Positions 9,361-17,870 of a stretch of 64,000 nt of DNA are shown here, in pieces. The stretch comes from Hansschlegelia plantiphila. Its GTDB lineage: Bacteria > Pseudomonadota > Alphaproteobacteria > Rhizobiales > Methylopilaceae. A model generated the notes under the pieces. It made no database searches. It was not told the origin of the DNA and was given only the letters and a program-made list of their open reading frames with translations. A program made the position numbers and the translations under genes. The stretch spans positions 124,001 through 188,000 of the forward strand of contig NZ_BSFI01000001.1 in NCBI RefSeq assembly GCF_027922265.1, written 5' to 3'. Position 1 is the stretch's first letter. Every line of letters begins with the position of its first letter.

Positions 9361-10347
9361 TTGTCGGTGAAGGGACTGGTCCTGACACGCGCCGGAACGA
9401 TGGGCCCCGTCGCCGATCTCGTCGCGAGATCGGGCGGGTCCGTTCCGCGGCTGTTTCAGGCCGCGGGCCTGCCGCTGCGCATTCTCGACGAGCCCGACCT
9501 CCTCATCCTGCTGCGCGACCAGTTCCTGCTCGTGGAGACCGCATCGCGGATGATCGGCGACGGGGCCCTGCCGGCGCGCCTCTCGACCATGTCGGGACTG
9601 GAGGGCCTCGGCGCCTATGGACGCCACCTCCTGACCGTCGACCGGCTCGGGACCGCGATCGAGAGAGCCTACCGGTCCTGCGGGCGTCTCCTGCAGGCGT
9701 CCACCGCGATGGAGCTTTCGGCGACCGCCGGATGGGCGCGCTGGACCTATGCGATCACGGCGGACATCCGGGTCGGCCGCCAGAAGAACGAACTGCTGGC
9801 GCTCGGATACATGCTCCAGGTCCTGAGATGCTTCGCGGGTCCGGACTGGACGCCCGACCGCGTCGAGCTTCCAGGAACGCTTCAGGACCGACAGGCGATC
9901 GCGGACGTGCTGCGCAGCGACGTGACGGAGGGAGAACGTGCGGCGGTCGTGTTTCGGGCCGAGCTTCTGGACGCCCCCAATCCTCGAGAGGCCATCGTCG
10001 TCGGCGAGGCCTGCGTCGTGCCTCCGGCGGGCGACCTGATCGGCGTGGCCGAACACCTGATCGGGCTCGATCTGGCCTCCGGCCGCACGGGAATCGACGG
10101 TCTCGCGGATCGTCTTCGGCTCTCGCGCCGAACGCTTCAGCGCCGCCTCGCCGAACACGGCGCGACGTTCGAGGCGCTGCTCCAGACGACGCGTCGTCGC
10201 CGGGCGTGCGCGGCGTTGCGCGGTGCGGCGCCGATCGCCCAGATCGCCTATGAACTGGGGTATTCGGACCCCGCCCATTTCACCCGCGCGTTCCGGCGCT
10301 GGGCGGGGCGGACGCCTCTGGACTGGCGGCGCCGGCCCTCGGCGTGA
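9361..10347 (+). CDS. AraC-family transcriptional regulator
   Basis: This is a DNA-binding regulator of about 328 residues. The C-terminal third has the two AraC helix-turn-helix units (LADRLRLSRRTLQRRLAEHG and IAQIAYELGYSDPAHFTRAF). The N-terminal part resembles the arabinose-binding-like ligand domain of OruR/ArgR-type AraC proteins. The start is uncertain: a TTG at 9361 with GGCGGGG 6-12 bases upstream is preferred, a GTG lies two codons later, and a TTG at 9295 would leave only 30 bp to the divergent cupin gene. It probably controls itself and the cupin gene; the inducer is unknown. Confidence 0.82.
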   Translation: MSVKGLVLTRAGTMGPVADLVARSGGSVPRLFQAAGLPLRILDEPDLLILLRDQFLLVETASRMIGDGALPARLSTMSGLEGLGAYGRHLLTVDRLGTAIERAYRSCGRLLQASTAMELSATAGWARWTYAITADIRVGRQKNELLALGYMLQVLRCFAGPDWTPDRVELPGTLQDRQAIADVLRSDVTEGERAAVVFRAELLDAPNPREAIVVGEACVVPPAGDLIGVAEHLIGLDLASGRTGIDGLADRLRLSRRTLQRRLAEHGATFEALLQTTRRRRACAALRGAAPIAQIAYELGYSDPAHFTRAFRRWAGRTPLDWRRRPSA

Positions 10348-10351
10348 TCTT

Positions 10352-10714
10352 TCAGCCGAACTCCTCCTCCGCCAGCGCCCGGCGGGCGGCTTCGCGGTGG
10401 CGGTCGGTCATGTGCATGCGGACCGAGGCGAGGGCGGCGGCCAGGATGCTGGCGTCGTCCAGGAAACCGACGACCGGGATGAAGTCCGGGACCATGTCGA
10501 AGGGGACGATGAAATAGGCCAGCGCGCCGATCAGCGTGGCCCGGACATGGATCGGCGTGTCGCGGTCCATCGCGCAGTAATAGGCGGCGACGGCGTCCTC
10601 CGCGAAGGGAATGGACCGCGCCACGGCCTTCAGCTTCGGCCAGAAATCGCGGCGGACGCTGGCCTCGTCGGCGGCGGGATCGGCGGAACGGCTCACCATG
10701 GCGTCGTGCTCCAT
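10352..10714 (-). CDS. YkvA-type DUF1232 small membrane protein
   Basis: This is a 120-residue protein with the YkvA/DUF1232 core, in which a hydrophobic hairpin LIGALAYFIVPFDMVPDFIPVVGFLDDA spans roughly residues 62-88. The P-x-D-x-x-P-D-x-x-P-x-x-G-x-x-D-D pattern is the family signature, and its function is unknown. An ATG at 10699 (five codons downstream, with a GGAG ahead of it) is an alternative start. It ends four bases from the convergent AraC gene and lies 50 bp downstream of the metallopeptidase-like gene on the same strand, so it may share that transcript. Confidence 0.78.
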   Translation of the reverse strand: MEHDAMVSRSADPAADEASVRRDFWPKLKAVARSIPFAEDAVAAYYCAMDRDTPIHVRATLIGALAYFIVPFDMVPDFIPVVGFLDDASILAAALASVRMHMTDRHREAARRALAEEEFG

Positions 10715-10767
10715 CGCTCGGCTGTCGGCCTCATCAAGGTGGCCCCGGCGCCCGGCGCCATCAAGTC

Positions 10768-11178
10768 TTACGCCGCGTCCTGCTCGATCTGATCGATGTC
10801 GTCGTCGGACAGGCCGAGATGATGGCCGATCTCGTGGATCAGCACATGGGCGACGATCGCGCCGAGCGTCTCCTCGTGCTCGGCCCAATAGTCGAGGATC
10901 GGCCTGCGGTAGAGATGCACGATGTTCGGCGTCCTGCCCGTCGCCGGCACGGCCTCGGCGTGGGCGAGGCCGACGCCCGTGAACAGGCCGAGCAGGTCGA
11001 ACTCGCTCTCCGCCTCGAGCTCCCGGCAGACCTCCTCGCTCGGGAAATCGTCAATGCGCAGCACCGCGGAGCGGGCGAGCTCGCGGAACGACGGCGGCAG
11101 GCGCTCGAACGCCTCATCCGCCAGACGCTCGAAAGCGGCGAGATCAGGCGCGGTCGCCGAGGTCCAGTCGATGCTCAT
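10768..11178 (-). CDS. Minimal zincin-like metallopeptidase family protein
   Basis: This is a 136-residue soluble protein with the gluzincin-type motif HEIGHHLGLSDDD near the C-terminus, where the H-E-x-x-H pair would bind zinc. The short N-terminal domain (FERLADEAFERLPPSFRELA) and the VHLYRRPILDYW segment are typical of this small bacterial metallopeptidase family (formerly DUF1025). No physiological substrate is established for the family. The ATG at 11178 gives MSIDWTSA; the frame extends upstream without a family match. No signal peptide was seen. Confidence 0.8.
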   Translation of the reverse strand: MSIDWTSATAPDLAAFERLADEAFERLPPSFRELARSAVLRIDDFPSEEVCRELEAESEFDLLGLFTGVGLAHAEAVPATGRTPNIVHLYRRPILDYWAEHEETLGAIVAHVLIHEIGHHLGLSDDDIDQIEQDAA

Positions 11179-11548
11179 GGTGTCGCGTCCCCGAAGCGCC
11201 CTCCCGACGCGGCGCCGCCGCCGGAGCCCCCCAAAGCGTAGGCAGTTGCGGCGAGCGAGAGTCAAGACGGCGCATTTTCCGGGGCTATCGTTCAAATTCG
11301 CGGGAACCGAATCCGCCCCCATGAGTTTATGATCCGGACAGGAACACAAAACGTTTCTCAGGCGGATGTATTCGGTCGGCGACTGAAAGTTCTTTGAGCC
11401 ATCAACGAACCGATGCGCCGGGAGAAACGGCTGGATCAGCCATCATCTCGCGGTTGCGAGACAGGCTCTCCCGCACGGATATTCTTTCGAACTCTAGACG
11501 ACGGCGTGCCCTAACGCCCACAAAAGACACCCTCCAGGAGGATGCCGC
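11179..11548. other. 370-bp gene-free stretch with no recognised element
   Basis: No coding frame with convincing composition was found here. The region must hold promoters for the leftward metallopeptidase gene and the rightward secreted-protein gene. A GGAAC at 11303 followed about 16 bases later by AGTT loosely resembles an EcfG-type general-stress promoter, but it mismatches the usual CGTT and is not called. Confidence 0.5.
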
Positions 11549-11884
11549 ATGAAAAATCTTATTCTCTCCACCGCCCTCGCCGCCGGCCTCGGCGCGCTCG
11601 CTCTGGCCCCGGCCAGCGCCGCGATGCCGCAGGCTCCGGTCGCCGCCGCTTCCGCGACCTCGGACGTCGCCTGCCGGACCGTCGAAAAGCGCACCATGCG
11701 CAATGGCGTCACCCGGATCGAGCGCACCCAGCGCTGCGACGGCGGCGGTTACGATCGCGATCGCGGCTATGAACGCAGCGGCTACCGTGACGACCGCCGG
11801 CGGGACGATCGCCATTATGTCGAGCGTCGCGACTATCGCGACCATGCCCCGCGCCCGGGCATCACGCTTCAGCTCCCGCGCTGA
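11549..11884 (+). CDS. Small secreted basic protein with C-R-x19-C module (paralogue 1)
   Basis: The precursor is 111 residues. A Sec signal peptide (MKNLILSTALAAGLGALALA, cleavage probably after ASA near residue 24) is followed by an Ala-rich linker and a module C42-R-x19-C63 containing MRNGVTR. The C-terminal half is rich in Arg, Asp and Tyr and ends in PRPGITLQLPR. The RBS AGGAGG lies 8-9 bases before the ATG. The same module appears in the next gene (12137) and, with identical Cys spacing, in the third (12714). It is likely periplasmic or cell-surface with one disulfide. The function is unknown. Confidence 0.75.
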   Translation: MKNLILSTALAAGLGALALAPASAAMPQAPVAAASATSDVACRTVEKRTMRNGVTRIERTQRCDGGGYDRDRGYERSGYRDDRRRDDRHYVERRDYRDHAPRPGITLQLPR

Positions 11885-11906
11885 ACGCACGACCTGACCT
11901 GATCTG

Positions 11907-11936
11907 CGGCGCCCCGCCTGAAAAGCCGGGGCGCCG
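11907..11936 (+). terminator. Hairpin downstream of the first secreted-protein gene
   Basis: Perfect 10-base GC-rich arms (11907-11916 and 11927-11936) flank a ten-base loop, 22 bases after the stop codon. Only a short T-tract follows (TTTG at 11941). Confidence 0.7.
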
Positions 11937-12136
11937 TCAGTTTGAGAAAAATCCTTCCCCCGCCCGATCGAACCGGGCGAGGCCTGCGCTATCTCTCTGC
12001 GCGCCAGGCTCGAAGGACCGTGCTTCGTCCGATGAACGACGACTGAATGCGGTCCTAAGAGCTGGTTCATGCCAACAAGAACAAGGTGTGCGGTAAGCTG
12101 GCGTCAGAGCTGGCGGACGTTCACAAGGAGACGACG

Positions 12137-12493
12137 ATGAAGACGTTCCTTATTGCAACGGGCATGGCCCTTGGGCTCGGCGCCTTCGCGCTTGCTCCCG
12201 CGGAAGCCGCTCCGATCTCGACGCGCGCCGCCATCGCCGCCCCGACAGCGACCTCCGACGTCGCCTGCCGCGTGGTCAAGAAGACCGTGTACCGCAATGG
12301 CGTGCGGCGGGTGACGACCAGCAAGACCTGCGATCGCGGCGGCTATGGCTACGGACCGCGCCCCGCTTATGGGTACGGCCCGCGGCCGGCATATGGATAC
12401 GGCCCGCGCCCGCGTTACGGCTACGGTCCGCGCCCGCGTCCCGGCTATTATCGCCACGATCCGCGGCCGGGTCTCAGCATCCGCGTCAACTGA
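12137..12493 (+). CDS. Small secreted Tyr/Gly/Pro-repeat protein (paralogue 2)
   Basis: The precursor is 118 residues with a Sec signal peptide (MKTFLIATGMALGLGAFALA, cut near AEA at 22-24). A module C44-R-x19-C65 matches paralogue 1 closely (shared ATSDVACR, RNGV and the C-D-x-G-G-Y end). It is followed by four eight-residue repeats Y-G-Y-G-P-R-P-x and a PRPGLSIRVN tail, again like paralogue 1. The RBS AAGGAG lies 6 bases before the ATG. Such repeats suggest an extended surface or envelope-associated chain. The gene has its own terminator. The function is unknown. Confidence 0.78.
   Translation: MKTFLIATGMALGLGAFALAPAEAAPISTRAAIAAPTATSDVACRVVKKTVYRNGVRRVTTSKTCDRGGYGYGPRPAYGYGPRPAYGYGPRPRYGYGPRPRPGYYRHDPRPGLSIRVN
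12344..12439 (+). repeat. Four 24-bp tandem repeats inside the secreted-protein gene
   Basis: Four contiguous 24-base units start at 12344, 12368, 12392 and 12416, and each encodes Y-G-Y-G-P-R-P plus one variable residue (A, A, R, R). Differences between units are mostly at third positions, so the peptide repeat appears to be maintained by selection. Confidence 0.9.
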
Positions 12494-12530
12494 TCCGTAT
12501 CGGCGTTAACGCTTTAGTATGAAGTTCTGG

Positions 12531-12563
12531 CCCGGCCATCCGCAGATGGCCGGGCTTTTGTTT
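12531..12563 (+). terminator. Rho-independent terminator of paralogue 2
   Basis: A nine-base stem (12531-12539 with 12546-12554) is followed directly by CTTTTGTTTG, a classic stem plus T-rich tail, 38 bases after the stop. Confidence 0.85.
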
Positions 12564-12713
12564 GTCCGACGCGCCAGAACCTTCCGCGTCAACCATTGCG
12601 GCGAACGTCGACAGTAAAAATCAAAAATCCGGCCTGATTTCGCCATCGAGTGTTTCGACGATGCTTCATCGGCGAGCCGGTAGGGCTCCCGCGGCAACAG
12701 AGGACGAGCCGGG

Positions 12714-13010
12714 ATGAAAATCGTCGCATTGGGACTGACGGCGGCCGTGGCCGCCGCCGCTGCGTTTTCCGCGACGCCAGCTGCTGCAGGCGTCTATTTC
12801 GAGGTCAACGACGGTTGGGGCCATCACCGTCCGCCGCCACCGCCGCGCGCGTATTATTATGCGCCTCGGCCGGTCTACTATGCGCCGCGGCCGTATTATT
12901 ACGGCCCGCGCCCGGCCTATTACGCCCCGCGGCGCGACTGCCGCGTCGACGTCATCCGCAGATGGGGCCCGTACGGCCCGGTCACCAAACGCGTCGAGAC
13001 CTGCCGTTAA
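12714..13010 (+). CDS. Small secreted Tyr/Pro-rich protein with C-R-x19-C module (third member)
   Basis: The precursor is 98 residues. The signal peptide MKIVALGLTAAVAAAAAFSA is cut near AAA at 23-25. The middle is a low-complexity stretch with repeats of Y-Y-x-P-R-P (residues 45-72). The C-terminus is C76-R-x19-C97-R, the same cysteine spacing and Arg neighbour as in the two upstream genes, although the order of the repeat and Cys modules is reversed. This supports common ancestry with domain shuffling. No enzyme motif is present. It is probably exported; the function is unknown. Confidence 0.72.
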   Translation: MKIVALGLTAAVAAAAAFSATPAAAGVYFEVNDGWGHHRPPPPPRAYYYAPRPVYYAPRPYYYGPRPAYYAPRRDCRVDVIRRWGPYGPVTKRVETCR

Positions 13011-13083
13011 GTCTTCCCGCGGCGCGGGCGCGCGTTATCTTGCTCTTCCGGCGCGGGTTCGCGCCCGGTCGGGAGAGCAGGCG

Positions 13084-13353
13084 ATGAAAGCAGTGATGGC
13101 GGGTCTGGCGGCGGCGCTGGCGATCGGAGCCGCGGCTCCCGCGTTTGCGGCCGACCTCCCTTATGGCTACGGCGGGCAGCGCGTGCTCCGCTCGGACCGC
13201 GTGATCCGGGTGCTCCCGGTGGTCAATGAGAGCACCATCCGCACCACGCCGTGGCTGCGCTACGACATCCGGCCGGAGATGGCGTGCCGGCTCGGCTGGA
13301 AGCAGGACCGCCACGGCTACCGCTATCCGGTCGAGGCCTGCACGCGCTGGTGA
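13084..13353 (+). CDS. Small secreted protein, fourth member of the cluster
   Basis: The precursor is 89 residues. The signal peptide MKAVMAGLAAALAIGAAAPA is cut near FAA-D. The mature part has YGYGG, an RVIRVLPVVNE segment and a C-terminal C68-R-x16-C86 pair with interspersed aromatic residues. It is shorter than its neighbours and lacks the low-complexity repeat, so kinship is only suggested by location, the Cys-Arg start of the module and size. The gene begins 73 bp after the third member on the same strand, possibly on the same mRNA. The function is unknown. Confidence 0.7.
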   Translation: MKAVMAGLAAALAIGAAAPAFAADLPYGYGGQRVLRSDRVIRVLPVVNESTIRTTPWLRYDIRPEMACRLGWKQDRHGYRYPVEACTRW

Positions 13354-13360
13354 GCCGGGC

Positions 13361-13819
13361 TCACCAGCAGACCGAGCGGTCGATCCGGATCACGTAGTTC
13401 CGCCACGGCGCGCGCTCGGCGATGCGGTCGTAAAGCGCCGCCGCCGGGCTCGCCTCGGGGACCATCCATCTGAGATGCACCCAGCCGAGCGCCTCGCCCT
13501 CCTCGACGAGGCGGGCGACGAGCGCCCGCGCGATCCCGAGGCCGCGGCGGGCGGGGTCGACATAGAGATCGTCGAGCTGCCCGGCGCGCCTGCCCGAAAT
13601 CGCTTCCGGCAGGTCGTAGTAGAGGGCGAAGCCGACGAGCTCCCCGTCGAGCTCGGCGCCGGCGATCCCGACCATGGGCTCCGCAAGCAGCGTCGCGACA
13701 TAAGGAGCGTCGGGCGCGCCGGCCTCGCGACCGAGCAGCGCCCCGGAATAGGCCGCGACGAGCGGCGCGAGGCGGACGGCGTCGGACGCCTGAAGGCGGG
13801 GGGTGATGATCAGCGACAT
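13361..13819 (-). CDS. GNAT-family N-acetyltransferase
   Basis: This is a 152-residue single-domain GNAT enzyme, which transfers an acetyl group from acetyl-CoA to an amine. Strand 4 and motif A are clear: AGQLDDLYVDPARRGLGIARALVARL, with the R-x-x-G-x-G/A pyrophosphate loop RRGLGIA near residue 92. Upstream VGFALYYDLP and downstream ASPAAALYDRIAERAPWRNYVI complete the fold. The acceptor cannot be inferred. It ends seven bases from the convergent secreted-protein gene and lies 84 bp downstream of leuC on the same strand. Confidence 0.85.
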   Translation of the reverse strand: MSLIITPRLQASDAVRLAPLVAAYSGALLGREAGAPDAPYVATLLAEPMVGIAGAELDGELVGFALYYDLPEAISGRRAGQLDDLYVDPARRGLGIARALVARLVEEGEALGWVHLRWMVPEASPAAALYDRIAERAPWRNYVIRIDRSVCW

Positions 13820-13847
13820 GAGGGCTTCTAGCTCGTTCCGAGAGGCG

Positions 13848-13880
13848 CCCCTCGCCGCCGCTACGCGGACGGGCGAGGGG
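13848..13880 (-). terminator. Hairpin downstream of leuC
   Basis: Nine-base arms (13848-13856 and 13872-13880) lie in the leuC-GNAT gap. There is no T-run, so termination may be partial. Confidence 0.5.
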
Positions 13881-13903
13881 TCTGACCGTTCAGGGACACA
13901 CGC

Positions 13904-15325
<1,422 letters not shown>

Positions 15326-15703
15326 GATGCGCCTCTGAGTGTCGTTCGAAGGTCGGGAAATCGCGTGAGGTCACTGCGCTCGGGGCGCGCGCGGGCGGTC
15401 AGCCCCGAAGCAGGCTCGCGATCGCCGACAGGTGCGCATGGAAGCGGGAGGGCAGGCGCGCGTGGTCGCTGAGGCCCGCGAAGACCTCCGACGTCAGCGC
15501 AAAAAGTCCCGGTCCGCGGCTGCTCATGAGCCGACATATAGGTGGAGACCCCAACAAACTGCAAACGGTTCGGCGATAAATTCGCAGAGTTCCAGACTTG
15601 CCGGAGCGCATGGGCTGCGCCGTCGACTTGACTTATCCGCGGGGATTTCGACGTTCACCCCAGCGGCGCCCGTTTGGCCGCGCGTAAAGGGGGACGAAAA
15701 GCC
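15326..15703. other. 378-bp divergent leader region of leuC and the LemA gene
   Basis: This stretch holds the 5' regions of leftward leuC and rightward lemA. It contains a possible minus-strand small ORF (listed separately). No riboswitch, T-box or clear sigma-70 promoter was recognised. Confidence 0.5.
15399..15527 (-). CDS. Possible 42-residue small protein upstream of leuC
   Basis: An ATG-started frame of 42 codons runs MSSRGPGLFALTSEVFAGL to an end in SAIASLLRG, 73 bases upstream of leuC on the same strand. Composition is protein-like (amphipathic, mixed residues) rather than Arg/Ala-shadow-like. It has no strong Shine-Dalgarno sequence. Seven leucines are present, but not in a run, so a classical attenuator peptide is not supported. 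It could be a real small protein cotranscribed with leuC or chance. Confidence 0.35.
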   Translation of the reverse strand: MSSRGPGLFALTSEVFAGLSDHARLPSRFHAHLSAIASLLRG

Positions 15704-16315
15704 ATGGCCCGACCACTCGCTTCCATCGCCGGCCGCATGCTCGCCGTGATCGCCGCTCTCGGCGTCGCGCTCAGCCTCGCAGGCTGCGGCGTCAACAACG
15801 TGCCGACGCTGGAGGAGCAGGCCAAGGCCCGCTGGAGCGAGGTGCAGAACCAGTACCAGCGCCGCGCCGACTTGATCCCGAACCTCGTCGAGACCGTGAA
15901 GGGTTTCGCGCGGCAGGAGGAGAAGGTGCTGACCGAGGTGGTCGAGGCGCGCGCCAAGGCGACGCAGGTCACGATCGACGCCTCAAAGCTCACCGACCCC
16001 GAGGCGGTGAAGAAGTTCCAGGACGCGCAGGCCCAGCTCTCCGGCGCGCTCGGCCGGCTGCTCGCTGTCTCCGAGAACTATCCGGACCTGAAGTCGAACC
16101 AGAACTTCCTCGCGCTGCAGTCCCAGCTCGAAGGCACGGAGAACCGCATCGCGGTCGCGCGCCGCGACTACATCCAGGCCGTCCAGGCCTACAACACCGA
16201 GCTCCGCACCATTCCGGGCAAGTGGATCGCGGGCTGGCTCTATCCCGAGGCCAAGCCGATGGCGACCTTCGAAAGCGCGCCGGAGAACCAGGCGACGCCG
16301 AAGGTCACGTTCTGA
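15704..16315 (+). CDS. LemA-family lipoprotein
   Basis: This is a 203-residue envelope protein with an N-terminal hydrophobic segment and lipobox SLAGC (lipidated Cys28). It is followed by the LemA helical domain: RWSEVQNQYQRRADLIPNLVE, a coiled region around residues 60-140, NFLALQSQLEGTENRIAVARR and YNTELRTIPGKW. The RBS AAAGGGGGA lies about ten bases before the ATG; an upstream in-frame Met (15674) lacks one. LemA genes usually sit beside TPM-domain membrane genes, but here none is present. The precise role of LemA is unsettled; envelope association is the safe statement. Confidence 0.88.
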   Translation: MARPLASIAGRMLAVIAALGVALSLAGCGVNNVPTLEEQAKARWSEVQNQYQRRADLIPNLVETVKGFARQEEKVLTEVVEARAKATQVTIDASKLTDPEAVKKFQDAQAQLSGALGRLLAVSENYPDLKSNQNFLALQSQLEGTENRIAVARRDYIQAVQAYNTELRTIPGKWIAGWLYPEAKPMATFESAPENQATPKVTF

Positions 16316-16320
16316 ACCAC

Positions 16321-16370
16321 CGCCGTCATCCCGGAACGTCATGGACGCCCGGCTCCGCCGGGCATGACGC
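16321..16370. repeat. Extragenic palindromic repeat (GTCATGCCCGGC family)
   Basis: This element between lemA and the transglycosylase has CGCCGTCAT and ATGACGC ends and an inner GCCCGGC-TCC-GCCGGGC stem. Related copies occur at 35333, 52946 and 55351. It also lies where a lemA terminator would be expected. Confidence 0.7.
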
Positions 16371-16467
16371 GCCTTCAGGCGAGGCGAGCCATACGTCTTC
16401 CTCCGGATGAGACGGCCTTAAGACATGGGCGCTATCGTCGGTCCCCGGACACACCGGGGTCTCGGGG

Positions 16468-17244
16468 ATGCGGATCGGGCTGAAGACGGCGGGCGCGGCT
16501 TTCGCGACGGCGCTCGCGCTGGGCGCGACGCCCGCGCGGGCCGTTGACGAACCGAAGCCTGACGCGGCCGGGGTCGAGGGTGTGACCGTCGCGCCCGTGA
16601 CCGAAACCCCGTCCCGCGCGGCCCTCGTCGCCATCGTCCGCGGCGAGGCCGCGGCCCGCGGGCTGCCGCCGGACGTCGCCGAAGCCGTCGCGCAGATCGA
16701 GAGCGGCTACCAGCCGTCTCAGGTCGGCGGCGTCGGAGAGATCGGGCTGATGCAGATCAGGCCCTCGACCGCGGAGATGCTCGGCCATACCGGCGGACCG
16801 ATCGCGCTGTTCGATCCCGCGACCAACGCCCGCTACGCCGTGCGCTATCTCGCCGACGCCTGGAAGCTCGCCGGCGGCGATCTCTGCCGCGCGCTGATGA
16901 AATACCGCGCCGGGCACAACGAGGAACGCATGAGCGCGCTCTCCGTCGCCTATTGCACCCGAGCGCGCGCCTATCTCGCGACCCGCGGCTCATCGCTCGC
17001 GGGCGCGACGATCCCGGCGGCCGATTTCGGCGTGGATACCGCGAGCGCCGGATCCTCCGTCCCGTTCCCTGTCCGCCGCAAGGGGCGGCCATGGACCGAG
17101 GCCGACAACGACCGCTTCTGGGCGGCGCAGGCGGTCCGCATCAAGGCGCTGACCGCGAAGATCATGCGCGAGCGCGCCGCGAAGATTCAGGTCTACAAGG
17201 TCCGCTTCGCGCGGCGTGCAGGGATCAAGCCTGCGAGGGATTAA
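16468..17244 (+). CDS. Periplasmic lytic transglycosylase (SLT domain)
   Basis: This 258-residue exported peptidoglycan-cleaving enzyme has a Sec signal peptide ending TPARA near residue 25. The SLT catalytic domain spans about residues 50-175. The catalytic Glu78 lies in AQIESGYQPS, the GLMQI motif is at 93-97, ATNARYAVRYLADAW follows, and KYRAGHNE is in the last helix. The C-terminal 80 residues are basic and lack a known domain. It would cleave the MurNAc-GlcNAc bond to give 1,6-anhydro ends. It is a single gene, preceded by an extragenic repeat and convergent with the OsmC gene. Confidence 0.9.
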   Translation: MRIGLKTAGAAFATALALGATPARAVDEPKPDAAGVEGVTVAPVTETPSRAALVAIVRGEAAARGLPPDVAEAVAQIESGYQPSQVGGVGEIGLMQIRPSTAEMLGHTGGPIALFDPATNARYAVRYLADAWKLAGGDLCRALMKYRAGHNEERMSALSVAYCTRARAYLATRGSSLAGATIPAADFGVDTASAGSSVPFPVRRKGRPWTEADNDRFWAAQAVRIKALTAKIMRERAAKIQVYKVRFARRAGIKPARD

Positions 17245-17295
17245 GGCCCTTAATCCCTCGGGTTCCTGTCGGCGGACACAAGACGGGCCTCGCCG

Positions 17296-17317
17296 CCCTC
17301 TCCACTTGCGGAGAGGG
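17296..17317. terminator. Hairpin between convergent transglycosylase and OsmC genes
   Basis: Eight-base arms CCCTCTCC (17296-17303) and GGAGAGGG (17310-17317) flank a six-base loop. The stem sequence resembles the inner stem of the repeats around the DUF559 gene. It may serve as a shared terminator. Confidence 0.5.
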
Positions 17318-17327
17318 GAAGGCGCCT

Positions 17328-17750
17328 TCAGGCGAGGGTCGCCTCGAAGTTGATCTTTGCGTTCAGCACCTTGGAGACCGGGCAGCCTTCCTTGGCCTTG
17401 GTCGCGATCTCCTTGAACTTGGCCTCGTCGATCCCCGGCACGGCGGCTGTGACCGAGAGGTCGATGGTGGTGATCTGGAAGCCGCCGCCCTGCTGCTCGA
17501 TCGAGACCGCCGAGGACGCCTTGATCTCATCCGGCGTGAAGCCCGCCTCGCCCAGCATCAGCGACAGCGCCATCGAGAAGCAGGAGGCGTGCGCGGCGCC
17601 GATGAGCTCTTCCGGATTGGTGCCCTTCTCGTCGCCGAAGCGCTTCTTGAACGAGTAGTTCAGTCCGTCGAGCGCGCCGCTCTCGGTGCTGATCTTGCCC
17701 TGGCCTTCCTTGACCGAGCCGTTCCATACGGCGCTGCCTGTGCGCTTCAT
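17328..17750 (-). CDS. OsmC-family peroxiredoxin
   Basis: This is a 140-residue cytosolic thiol peroxidase of the OsmC/Ohr fold. The two redox cysteines are present: Cys57 in AAHASCFSMAL and Cys123 in EGCPVSK. The N-terminal strand block (SAVWNGSVKEGQGKISTESG) and the TNPEELIGAAHASCF motif place it in the OsmC rather than the Ohr branch. The protein reduces organic hydroperoxides, typically in stationary phase or osmotic stress. I used the ATG giving MKRTGSAVW, which matches family N-termini; the open frame runs 19 codons further. Confidence 0.92.
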   Translation of the reverse strand: MKRTGSAVWNGSVKEGQGKISTESGALDGLNYSFKKRFGDEKGTNPEELIGAAHASCFSMALSLMLGEAGFTPDEIKASSAVSIEQQGGGFQITTIDLSVTAAVPGIDEAKFKEIATKAKEGCPVSKVLNAKINFEATLA

Positions 17751-17870
17751 CGCGTTCTCCCTTGCCGACTGACTGCGTCGCCCGCGCGTGACGGGCGGCC
17801 TTCGCAACCGACATAGGCGGCCGCCGGGCCTCGACCACCCGCAAGGCCCCGCACGAGCGGCCTTGGGGGC

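Noticed and set aside
11303..11330. EcfG-type stress promoter upstream of the secreted-protein cluster
   Set aside because: GGAAC is present, but the -10 element is AGTT instead of CGTT and the site lies more than 200 bp from the gene.
12344..12439. Regular 24-bp repeats as a CRISPR array
   Set aside because: The units are contiguous with no spacers, lie within a coding frame and encode a peptide repeat.
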